NCBI RefSeq assembly: GCF_001894985.1
Contig: NZ_BCXG01000007.1
Coordinates: 62,001 to 126,000 of the forward strand
DNA length: 64,000 nucleotides
Direction of reading: 5' to 3'
From: Rhodococcus tukisamuensis NBRC 100609
GTDB taxonomy: Bacteria; Actinomycetota; Actinomycetes; Mycobacteriales; Mycobacteriaceae
This document shows positions 43,132-50,428 of the stretch, in pieces; position 1 is the first letter of the stretch, and every line of letters starts with the position of its first letter. Under the pieces are notes generated by a model that was not told the DNA's origin, made no database searches, and saw only the letters and a list, made by a program, of their open reading frames with translations. The translations under genes were made by a program, and so were the position numbers.

Positions 43132-45446
43132 CTGCGTCGAGCGGCCTCGAGCAGGATCCGTCGTTCGGCGGCGGCCACAGTACGTCGGGCCGCGACCGCC
43201 CGGTCGGGAGTGACGGAGATGGAGGTGATGCCGCGTCGGACGAGATGTTCCAGCAGCTTGGGATCCTCGGAGACGGCCTGTCCACACAACGAGGTCGTCA
43301 TCCCGCACGCTCGAGCCTGTTCGAGGATGCGGTCGATGGCGGCGAGGACCGCCGGATCGGCGGTGTCGAACAGGTCACTGCACGTCGCCGAGTCACGGTC
43401 GACGCCGAGTACCAGCTGGGTGAGGTCGTTGGTTCCGATCGAGAGCCCGTCGATTCCCAGGCGCGCGTACTCCGGGATCCAGTACTCGACCGACGGTACC
43501 TCCGCCATGATCCACCTGTGCATCGTCCGGTCCGCCCCCAGCGGATGCGCGTCGATCTGGCCGAGGCACTGCTCGAGTTCCCATCGCGTGCGCACGAACG
43601 GAATCATCAGGTGCACGTTGTCGTACCGCTGACGGACCGCGTGCAGGACGTCGAGATCCAGTCGGAACAGCTCCGGGTCCCGGATGTACCGGAAGCAGCC
43701 GCGGTAGCCGATCATGGGGTTGTCCTCGTCGGGCTCGACCTCGCCGCCTCGCAGCCCCGCGAACTCGTTGGATCGAAGGTCGACGGCGCGGTAGACCACT
43801 GGCCGACGCGCGAATGCGGCGGCGATGGTGGTGATTGCGTCGACCATCCGGTCGACGTATTCCTCGCGCCGGCCCTCGGAGATCATCAGCGAAGGATGGG
43901 TTCCGTCGAGTGCCGTGGTGATCATGAACTCGGCCCGGAGCAGTCCGACGCCGTCGACATCCATCGCTGCGACGCTCTCGGCGGACTCGGGTGACGCCAG
44001 ATTGACGTAGAGCGAGGTGGCGGTCACGACCGCCGGCGGCCCAGGCATCTCTCGCGTGGCCGCCACGGATGCCACGCCGCCGTCGGCGGTGTCCGGGCCG
44101 GTGGTGGAGAGCGAGGTGACATCGCCCTCGTAGACGTTTCCGGAACCGCCGTCGACGGTCACCAGCTGACCGTCCGCCAGGTCGGCGGTGGCCGTCCGCG
44201 CACCGACTACGACTGGCCGGCCCAGTTCGCGACCGACAATGGCGGCATGGCAGGTGATCCCGCCGCCGTCGGTGACGATTGCGGCCGCCCGCCGCAGCGT
44301 CGGAACCCAGTCCGGCCGCGTCATCGGGGCGACCAGGATCTCGCCGTCGGTCAGCCGACCGGCTTCGCTGAGGTCGTGCAGGACGCGAACGTGTCCACAC
44401 GCAACCCCCGGACCGGCAGCCAGGCCACTGGCGAGGACGACCCGGCTCCCGCCCGGCTCCGTGCCTCCTGCTGCGCTTGTGGTTGTTGTGCTTGTGCTGG
44501 AGCGATCGAGCGTGGTGATGGGCCGCGCCTGGACGATCCACAGGTGCCCCTTCACGAAGGCGTACTCGATGTCCTGGGGTCGGCCGTAGTGGTTCTCTGC
44601 AGCCGCAGCCAGCGACGCGACCTGCCACACCTGGTTGTCGTCCAGGACCCGCTCGTGCGAGTCATCGGCCGGAAGGTTGACCCGAGTGTCGCCGTCAGTC
44701 CCTGCCGTGATCTCGAATCCCTGTGAACCCAGCCGCACCTCCGTCAGCTGGAGGCCTTCCTTCGCCACTACGTACAGGTCGGGTTCGACCTGTCCTCCCA
44801 CCACCACCTCACCCTGACCCAGCGCAGCCTCGATGACGATCTGGTCACGGTCTGCGGTCCTGGGATCGGCGGTGAACGCAACACCCGACCGGTCCGCCGG
44901 AACCATGGCTTGCACGATGACGGCGATGGAGGGTTCGTCGTCGATACCGTGCACGCTGCGGTACGCGATCGCCCGATCCGACCAGAGCGAGACCCAGCAG
45001 TTCCGTACCGCGTCGAGTACGGCGTCGGTACCTGTGACGTTCGTGTAGCTCTCGTGAATTCCCGCGAACGACATGTCGAGTCCGTCCTCGGCAGGCGCCG
45101 ACGAGCGCACCGCCACCGGTACCGACTCTCCGAGCAGGCGATATGCGGCAGCAACCTCGTCGCGTAACAGGTCCGGAATGCCGAGCCCTCGAACGAGGGC
45201 GCTGGTCGACTCGGAATTCTGGCCGGCAGCGCTGGCTGCGCGGACAGATTCACGGATACCCGCCGCATCCAATGCTTCCAGGTAAGCACTCGCGGACACC
45301 ACGAATCCCGGCGGCACAGGGAAGTGCGCGCGTGTCAGTTCTCCGAGGTTCGCTGCCTTGCCCCCCACCAACGGCGAATCCTGCAATGTCACCTGGTCGA
45401 GTTGTGTGACCCGCCAGTAGTCAGTGTCGGGATGTTGCAGTGCCAT
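43128..45446 (-). CDS. ppsA: Phosphoenolpyruvate synthase
   Basis: 772 residues from ATG 45446 with GAGAGG upstream. It makes PEP from pyruvate and ATP. ATP-grasp domain (PLVGGKAANLGELTRAHFPV, VAVRSSAPAEDGLDMSFAGI, IEAALGQGEVVVGGQVEPD, and IEYAFVKGHLWIVQARP), the swivelling phospho-His domain (TDGGGITCHAAIVGRELGRP), and the PEP-binding barrel (GVGLLRAEFMI, NPMIGYRGCFRYI, SIGTNDLTQLVLGVDRDSA, SLCGQA with the catalytic Cys). A Ser/Thr linker (STSTTTTSAAGG) joins the first two. In the dormancy-type setting it would support gluconeogenesis from lipid or pyruvate. Confidence 0.92.
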   Translation of the reverse strand: MALQHPDTDYWRVTQLDQVTLQDSPLVGGKAANLGELTRAHFPVPPGFVVSASAYLEALDAAGIRESVRAASAAGQNSESTSALVRGLGIPDLLRDEVAAAYRLLGESVPVAVRSSAPAEDGLDMSFAGIHESYTNVTGTDAVLDAVRNCWVSLWSDRAIAYRSVHGIDDEPSIAVIVQAMVPADRSGVAFTADPRTADRDQIVIEAALGQGEVVVGGQVEPDLYVVAKEGLQLTEVRLGSQGFEITAGTDGDTRVNLPADDSHERVLDDNQVWQVASLAAAAENHYGRPQDIEYAFVKGHLWIVQARPITTLDRSSTSTTTTSAAGGTEPGGSRVVLASGLAAGPGVACGHVRVLHDLSEAGRLTDGEILVAPMTRPDWVPTLRRAAAIVTDGGGITCHAAIVGRELGRPVVVGARTATADLADGQLVTVDGGSGNVYEGDVTSLSTTGPDTADGGVASVAATREMPGPPAVVTATSLYVNLASPESAESVAAMDVDGVGLLRAEFMITTALDGTHPSLMISEGRREEYVDRMVDAITTIAAAFARRPVVYRAVDLRSNEFAGLRGGEVEPDEDNPMIGYRGCFRYIRDPELFRLDLDVLHAVRQRYDNVHLMIPFVRTRWELEQCLGQIDAHPLGADRTMHRWIMAEVPSVEYWIPEYARLGIDGLSIGTNDLTQLVLGVDRDSATCSDLFDTADPAVLAAIDRILEQARACGMTTSLCGQAVSEDPKLLEHLVRRGITSISVTPDRAVAARRTVAAAERRILLEAARRS

Positions 45447-45502
45447 GACATCGTCCTCTCGGCTCCCCTCCAAGCGAACACCCTTCGGGCACCACTTTCC
45501 GA

Positions 45503-45516
45503 GGGGAGAAAGTCAC
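45503..45516. promoter_or_regulatory. Candidate DosR-like box between ppsA and the CBS remnant (weak)
   Basis: GGGGAGAAAGTCAC matches 6 of 8 fixed positions of GGGNCNNNNGNCCC with an AAAGTC half-site. It lies in the divergent promoter region, 57 nt before ppsA, and overlaps the ribosome site of the remnant. Confidence 0.3.
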
Positions 45517-45517
45517 C

Positions 45518-45765
45518 ATGTCGCGTTGGATCCTGGCCGAGTCCGACTTGTTGCGAGCTGATCTCGACGACCGAGAAACGGTGGTCAAGTCGGCCATGAC
45601 CACCCCCGTCGAAGTCGTGGGTCCGGGCACCGAGATCGGCGTGGTCACCGAGCGCTTGCTGAGGGGCCACCTTCGTTCGAAGCTGAGAAGCGAGTGGTGC
45701 AGGCTCTCGCTCACACCGTCGCCGGAGTCACGCGCATGGAGATCGAGGAACCCCGCACCACATGA
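45518..45765 (+). pseudogene. CBS-BON domain protein, internally deleted and frameshifted
   Basis: The first part (ESDLLRADLDDRETVVKSAM, TTPVEVVGPGTEIGVVTERL) reads as pieces of a CBS domain. The end, in another frame, reads PSFEAEKRVVQALAHTVAGV followed by TRMEIEEPRTT and TGA 45763-45765, like the last strand and helix of a BON domain. The junction implies a frameshift and a missing middle. CBS-BON proteins are common in stress regulons. AGGGGAGAAAG lies just before the ATG. Confidence 0.5.
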
Positions 45766-45767
45766 CC

Positions 45768-47156
45768 TCACACCCCGGGCGCGACACCCAGGGCGCAGAC
45801 CGCTCGGAATCCCGCATCCAGGGACTCCGCCAGGCACGAGAGGTCCGGCACGGCCGCGCAGTCCGCGTTGACTCCGATCGAGCAGTGACCCAGGTACGAC
45901 AACAACGTCACGTTGAAGGCCGCGCCGAGCGTGGGGCTGAATGCGTAGTACTCGCAGATCTCTGCGCCCGCGAGATACAGCGGGATTGTCGGGCCCGGCA
46001 CGTCGGAGGCAACGAAGTCGACATGTTTGAGCATGCTGCCGAGGATCCTCGCCGGGAACAGATTGAGAACCGCCGCGATCGACGACGAGTGCGCCACGGC
46101 GGGTTCGTCACGCCACGCGGTCACCGTTCGCCGGACGGCGCGCATGAGATCACCGGGATCCGTTTCGACCGTCGGCAGGGTGAAACGGGCAAGGGTGATC
46201 CTGTTGCCGCCCAACGGATCCGACTCGGCGCGCAGGCTCATCGGAAGCGTCAGACTCAACTCGGCGACATCGGCCCCGTGGAGTGCGTGATACCGCTTCA
46301 ACCCGAGCAGGACGGACGTCAGAAAGGCGTCGTTCATCGTGCAGTCGCCCGCACTTGCCGCGCCGCGGAGACCGTCGAGGGGGATGTCGAGTACTGCGAA
46401 CTGCCTGCGGGTGCTCCGTTCGGTCATGACCGGTGACAACGTGGTGGTCACCGGCCGGGTGAAGCGGGCGACAGAGCCTGCGACCGCTGCCAGCCGACGC
46501 ACCGTCGACAGTGGTGCCGTCAGGATCCGTGAGATCCCAACCGGAGCGGACGCGCCCTTTCGGAGGAGCCGCACGCCGGTGTCGAGATGCCACAACAATG
46601 CGGTGAGGGCCGACGACCGCCCGTCGGCAGGCCCCGGCACGACGGGCTGCGGAGCGGGTCCGCGGTCGGTGCCCGAGCGGGTGAAGTCGACGATCTCGTT
46701 GGTGATCTGCATTCCTCCGACCCCGTCCGTAAGGGCGTGGTGCACCTTCATCACCAGCGCAGCCCGGCCCTCGGACAGTCCTTCGAGGACGGTGAACTCC
46801 CACAGCGGCCGGTCCTTGTCGAAGGCACTCATGCCGGCGGTCCTGGCAAAGTCGAGGACCGCGGCCAGTCCGCCGGCCGGCGGCACGGCCGCTCGTCGGA
46901 GATGCCAGGACAGGTCGAAGTCCGGGTCGACGACCCAGCGCGGCGGCGCTAGTCCGATCGACGTGCTGACCGCCTTGTACCGGAAGATCGGGACGGCTCT
47001 CGTGCCGCGCTCCATCAAGCGAACGAACGCGTCCCAGTCCGGGACCCGGTCGAGAAGCGCGACAGCCACGATCGTCGATCGCAGCACCGGGTCCTGCTCC
47101 ATCCGCCACGCCAGCAGGTCGGTCTGCGTCATGTACGGGTCGGTCGGCTTCGCCAC
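45768..47156 (-). CDS. WS/DGAT family acyltransferase (wax ester synthase / diacylglycerol acyltransferase)
   Basis: 462 residues from GTG 47156 (ATG 47132 possible). The enzyme joins acyl-CoA to diacylglycerol or fatty alcohol, forming storage lipid at the membrane. The active-site HHxxxDG is MKVHHALTDGVGGMQ; the other family motifs are PLWEFTVLEG, CTMNDAFLTSVLLGLKRYHA, LTLPMSLRAE, GGNRITLARFTLP and the C-terminal ASDVPGPTIPLYLAGAEI. Several homologues of this family are induced with the DosR regulon. A box with an AAAGTCC half-site lies 86 nt upstream. Confidence 0.9.
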   Translation of the reverse strand: MAKPTDPYMTQTDLLAWRMEQDPVLRSTIVAVALLDRVPDWDAFVRLMERGTRAVPIFRYKAVSTSIGLAPPRWVVDPDFDLSWHLRRAAVPPAGGLAAVLDFARTAGMSAFDKDRPLWEFTVLEGLSEGRAALVMKVHHALTDGVGGMQITNEIVDFTRSGTDRGPAPQPVVPGPADGRSSALTALLWHLDTGVRLLRKGASAPVGISRILTAPLSTVRRLAAVAGSVARFTRPVTTTLSPVMTERSTRRQFAVLDIPLDGLRGAASAGDCTMNDAFLTSVLLGLKRYHALHGADVAELSLTLPMSLRAESDPLGGNRITLARFTLPTVETDPGDLMRAVRRTVTAWRDEPAVAHSSSIAAVLNLFPARILGSMLKHVDFVASDVPGPTIPLYLAGAEICEYYAFSPTLGAAFNVTLLSYLGHCSIGVNADCAAVPDLSCLAESLDAGFRAVCALGVAPGV

Positions 47157-47169
47157 GGGGTCACGCTCC

Positions 47170-47205
47170 GTATTGCGGGTGCTCGTCGTATTGCGGGTGC
47201 TCGTC
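47170..47205 (-). repeat. 18-bp tandem repeat, two perfect copies
   Basis: GTATTGCGGGTGCTCGTC occurs twice head to tail (47170-47187 and 47188-47205) directly before the WS/DGAT start. If translation began further upstream it would encode a repeated STRNT peptide. Confidence 0.7.
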
Positions 47206-47241
47206 CCTGTCCAGTGTTGCCCTACTCCGGCGGCTTCGACA

Positions 47242-47255
47242 CGGCCGAAAGTCCT
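47242..47255. promoter_or_regulatory. Candidate DosR-like box upstream of WS/DGAT
   Basis: CGGCCGAAAGTCCT: 6 of 8 fixed positions of GGGNCNNNNGNCCC with the strong AAAGTCC half-site, 86 nt before the GTG start on the minus strand. Confidence 0.4.
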
Positions 47256-47568
47256 CCATGCGGTCGCCAGAAATCCGGACCGCGAGTCAGGCCACGGGCC
47301 ATACCGGCGAATCCAGATCGCGGCGGCGTGCTCTGGTGCCCGCTCACAACGACCCACAGTGGGACACTGTCGCCCGCCCTCGAGCGGGCGTTCACCACCA
47401 GTGTGTCGCGTTGCACGACGCCGCCGGTCGACCAACTCGCGTCGGCTACGGTCTCGGCACTGCGGTCCTCCCCGTTCGACGCATCCGAGACCGGCGGACA
47501 CCATCCATCACGCAGCCTCCTCCTCGGCATTTCCTTTCGACCCTTCGCGGTGATCCACCACCGGGTGA

Positions 47569-47582
47569 GGGCCGTAGGTCAC
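47569..47582. promoter_or_regulatory. Candidate DosR-like box (distal) upstream of SHOCT-USP
   Basis: GGGCCGTAGGTCAC: 7 of 8 fixed positions of GGGNCNNNNGNCCC. It lies 158 nt before the SHOCT gene, upstream of the proximal box, the tandem arrangement often seen at DosR promoters. Confidence 0.42.
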
Positions 47583-47640
47583 CACATCTCACTCACGCCC
47601 CGAAGGCGTACAACCACTGACAACTCCCGCCCCCGATTCA

Positions 47641-47654
47641 GGGCACAACGACCC
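47641..47654. promoter_or_regulatory. Candidate DosR-like box (proximal) upstream of SHOCT-USP
   Basis: GGGCACAACGACCC: 7 of 8 fixed positions, within the longer palindrome AGGGCACAACGACCCT. It lies 86 nt before the ATG at 47740. Confidence 0.45.
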
Positions 47655-47739
47655 TGTACACACACTCGCGCCGGGCGGACAGTTGTCGGAAGGCGGCACC
47701 CCGCAAGGCGGAGCCCCCAGGGAGAGGCAGTCGGAAGTC

Positions 47740-48000
47740 ATGGACATGTACTGGAACGGTCACAACCCGAGCGGCTGGATGTACGCGTACATGGCCATGG
47801 GTGTGCTGGTGTTCGTCGTACTGCTGGTCGGGGGAATCGTGGCGGTGGTCTGGTTTCTGGGCCGGGGACACCAGCCGGCCGGCCCACCGCCGCCCCACCA
47901 TTCCGCCCAGCAGTTGCTCGCCGAACGGTTCGCCCGGGGAGAGATCGACGAGGAGGAGTTTCGGGCGCGCTCAGCCGCATTGCAGGGGCGGCAGCCGTGA
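47740..48000 (+). CDS. SHOCT domain small membrane protein
   Basis: 86 residues from ATG 47740. One membrane helix (YMAMGVLVFVVLLVGGIVAV), then a His/Pro linker and a C-terminal SHOCT motif (LLAERFARGEIDEEEFRARS). SHOCT modules are short oligomerisation or membrane-tethering helices. It is the first gene of a three-gene run with a universal stress protein and the Rv2004c-like kinase. Confidence 0.8.
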   Translation: MDMYWNGHNPSGWMYAYMAMGVLVFVVLLVGGIVAVVWFLGRGHQPAGPPPPHHSAQQLLAERFARGEIDEEEFRARSAALQGRQP

Positions 48001-48031
48001 CGACGCCTCGGCACGGCGTGATCGGAGCACA

Positions 48032-48862
48032 GTGACCTACGACCCGTGCACCACTGGACCTGTCGTCGTCGGAATCGACGGATCCCGCTGCGCGATTCTG
48101 GCAGCGAAGTGGGCAGCGACGGAAGCGGCGGCGCGGCAGGTCGAGCTCCGGCTGGTCCACGTCGTCGCCGACGCCGACGCCGAGCTTCGGGCGGCACAGC
48201 AGGCACTGACAGTCGCGGCGGCCGCGGCGCGGACGATCGAGGCCGTCGAGGTGGAGACCACCGTCACGCTCGGGCGTCCGCACTCGTCGCTGCTGTCCCA
48301 ATCCCACTCCGCCACCATGGTGGTCGTCGGCTCGGTCGGCGTCGGGTTCTTGCCCCGCATGCTGCTCGGCTCCACCGCGGCCGCCCTGGCAGTGGGAGCG
48401 AGCTGTCCGGTGGCGCTGGTCCGGGAGGACCACCGCGTGCGGCCACGGAGCGCACCCGTGATCGTCGGGGTGAACGGCACCCATCTCGACGACGCGCTCG
48501 TCGGGGCGTCGATCCACGAGGCGCGGATCAGGGGCACTCACGTGCTCGCGGTGCGGGCCGAGTACTCGATCCGGCGGGATCCACACGGGGATCGGGAGCT
48601 CGGCGTCGCGGACAACTTCGAGGAGGAGATTCGCGGCCGAGCCGAACGGTGGCAGACGGCGATTCCAGGCGTCCACGTCGACACGCTCGTTCGGCAGGGA
48701 AGCGCCGCCGAGGAACTGTCGACCTTGAGCAGGCACGGTCAACTTCTCGTGGTCGGCAGCCGGGGCCGCGGTGCAGTCGCAGGCACTGTGCTCGGCTCCA
48801 CCAGTCAATCCCTGATCTACCACGCCCGTTGTTCGGTTCTCGTCTATCGGGAGCACATCTGA
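48032..48862 (+). CDS. Universal stress protein, two tandem USP domains
   Basis: 276 residues from GTG 48032. Domain 1 (VVVGIDGSRCAILAAKWAAT, then MVVVGSVGVGFLPRMLLGST) and domain 2 (VIVGVNGTHLDDALVGASIH, then LLVVGSRGRGAVAGTVLGST). The ATP loop G2xG9x(S/T) is intact in domain 2 and altered in domain 1 (GSVGVGF, LGSTAAAL). Such double USPs bind ATP and promote survival in hypoxia and stationary phase in mycobacteria. Between the SHOCT gene and the Rv2004c-like gene, likely one transcript. Confidence 0.88.
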   Translation: MTYDPCTTGPVVVGIDGSRCAILAAKWAATEAAARQVELRLVHVVADADAELRAAQQALTVAAAAARTIEAVEVETTVTLGRPHSSLLSQSHSATMVVVGSVGVGFLPRMLLGSTAAALAVGASCPVALVREDHRVRPRSAPVIVGVNGTHLDDALVGASIHEARIRGTHVLAVRAEYSIRRDPHGDRELGVADNFEEEIRGRAERWQTAIPGVHVDTLVRQGSAAEELSTLSRHGQLLVVGSRGRGAVAGTVLGSTSQSLIYHARCSVLVYREHI

Positions 48863-48907
48863 GCTCCGCCGCGAATCGCACCCCACCACAAGAATGCGAG
48901 GATTCCC

Positions 48908-50377
48908 GTGAGCGACAGCGGTGAACTCGACGCACAGATCCGGGAGACACACACCGGTGTCGTGGTCCTGGTGGGCAACCGTGCTTACAAGGGGAAGAAG
49001 CCGGTCCGCACCGCCTTTCTCGACTTCAGCACCCACGAACTCCGTGAGTTGGCCTGCAGGAGAGAACTGGAACTCAACACCCGCCTCGCGCCCGACATCT
49101 ACCTCGGCGTTGTGCACCTCGTAACGTCGAATTCCGGTCCGAGGGAACCGGTCCTGCTCATGCGCCGCCTCCCGGATGCGTTCAGGCTGTCCGCACTGGC
49201 GGCCGCCGGCGACTTCGCCGACGCCGATCTTCTGCCGGTGGTCGAGCAGATCGCCCGCTTTCACGCCACGGCGCGCAGGGGCGCCGACGTCGACCGGGAA
49301 GGATCCGTCGAGGCGGTCGGTCGGCGATGGCAGGACAACATCGACGAGATCGGTTCGCTCCCCGGTGATGTCGTCTCGCACCAGGACCTCGAGAAGATCT
49401 CGTCGATGGCCCGTCGCTACCTCGACGGGCGGGCGGCACTCTTCGAGCGTCGAGTGTCGGACGGGAACATTGTCGACGGCCACGGGGATCTGATGGCGGA
49501 CGACATCTTCTGTCTGCCGGACGGGCCGAGGATCCTGGACTGCCTGGACTTCGACGATCGGCTTCGGTTCGTCGATCGCATCGACGACACCGCCTTCCTC
49601 GCCATGGACCTGGAGTTCCTCGGCCGACACGACCTCGCGGACGCGACGCTCGCGCAGTACCGAGAGCTTGCCGGCGACGAGGCCCCGGCATCTCTGGCGC
49701 ACCACTACGTCGCATATCGCGCGCTCGTCCGGGCCAAGGTCGACTGTGTCCGAAGTGCCCAGCGCCTCGCGGACGCCGATCGGGACGCCACCCGGCACTT
49801 CGCACTCGCGCTCGGGCATCTCGGCGAGGGCGCGGTGCGCCTTGCGTTGGTCGGAGGCCTACCGGGAACCGGGAAGTCGACCCTGTCGGAGGCACTCGCC
49901 GAGGCGGTGGGTGCGGTGCGAATCTCGAGCGACGAGGTGCGCCGACAACTGCGGGACACCGGCGAGTTGTCCGGAGAGGTGGGAGTGTTCGGATCGGGGC
50001 TGTACTCCCCTGCATCGACCGCGCTGGTGTACTCCACGCTGCGCAGGTACGCGGAGGATCACCTCCGGCTCGGACACTCGGTCGTCCTCGACGCCTCGTG
50101 GACCGACTTGCGTGAGCGCGAGCGGGCGCGGGTGGTCGCCGAACGCGTGAGCGCCACCGTGGTGCCCCTCGAGTGCCACTGCCCTCGGACGGTGGCGGCC
50201 ACACGGATTCGGACACGGACCCCGGGGTGGTCGGACGCCACGGTCGAGACAGCGGACCGGATGGCCGCGGTCAGTGACCTCTGGGGCGAGTCCGCCCGCA
50301 TCGACACCGCTCGCCCCCTCGCCGACTCGACCGCAGCGGCGCGACGGATCTGGGCCGGTGCGCCGTTCGAGTGTTGA
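48908..50377 (+). CDS. Bifunctional aminoglycoside phosphotransferase-like / AAA ATPase protein (Rv2004c-like)
   Basis: 489 residues. Residues 1-315 are a kinase-like APH fold (VVVLVGNRAYKGKKPVRTAF with the Lys pair, GNIVDGHGDLMADDIFCL, and ILDCLDFDDRLRFVDRIDD, the HGDxxxxN and D-x-D equivalents). Residues about 318-489 are a P-loop kinase domain (LALVGGLPGTGKSTLSEALA, RISSDEVRRQL, VVLDASWTDLRERERARV). The same fusion is M. tuberculosis Rv2004c of the DosR regulon. Substrate unknown; drug resistance should not be assumed. It ends facing the GH65 gene. Confidence 0.87.
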   Translation: MSDSGELDAQIRETHTGVVVLVGNRAYKGKKPVRTAFLDFSTHELRELACRRELELNTRLAPDIYLGVVHLVTSNSGPREPVLLMRRLPDAFRLSALAAAGDFADADLLPVVEQIARFHATARRGADVDREGSVEAVGRRWQDNIDEIGSLPGDVVSHQDLEKISSMARRYLDGRAALFERRVSDGNIVDGHGDLMADDIFCLPDGPRILDCLDFDDRLRFVDRIDDTAFLAMDLEFLGRHDLADATLAQYRELAGDEAPASLAHHYVAYRALVRAKVDCVRSAQRLADADRDATRHFALALGHLGEGAVRLALVGGLPGTGKSTLSEALAEAVGAVRISSDEVRRQLRDTGELSGEVGVFGSGLYSPASTALVYSTLRRYAEDHLRLGHSVVLDASWTDLRERERARVVAERVSATVVPLECHCPRTVAATRIRTRTPGWSDATVETADRMAAVSDLWGESARIDTARPLADSTAAARRIWAGAPFEC

Positions 50378-50428
50378 CCGTTGGCAGACCGCCGCGCACG
50401 CTTCGCCGAGCAGGTGAGTCACGCGCGC

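Larger units (their letters stand above)
47206..47739. other. Divergent regulatory region between WS/DGAT and the SHOCT-USP operon
   Basis: About 530 bp without a supported gene. It holds three DosR-like boxes (47242-47255, 47569-47582, 47641-47654) and a GGGAC half-site at 47361. Open frames on both strands lack domains. Confidence 0.45.

Noticed and set aside
45484-45503. TTCGGGCACCACTTTCCGAG as a DosR box before ppsA
   Set aside because: Only the outer bases fit; 5 of 8 fixed positions match and neither half-site is good.
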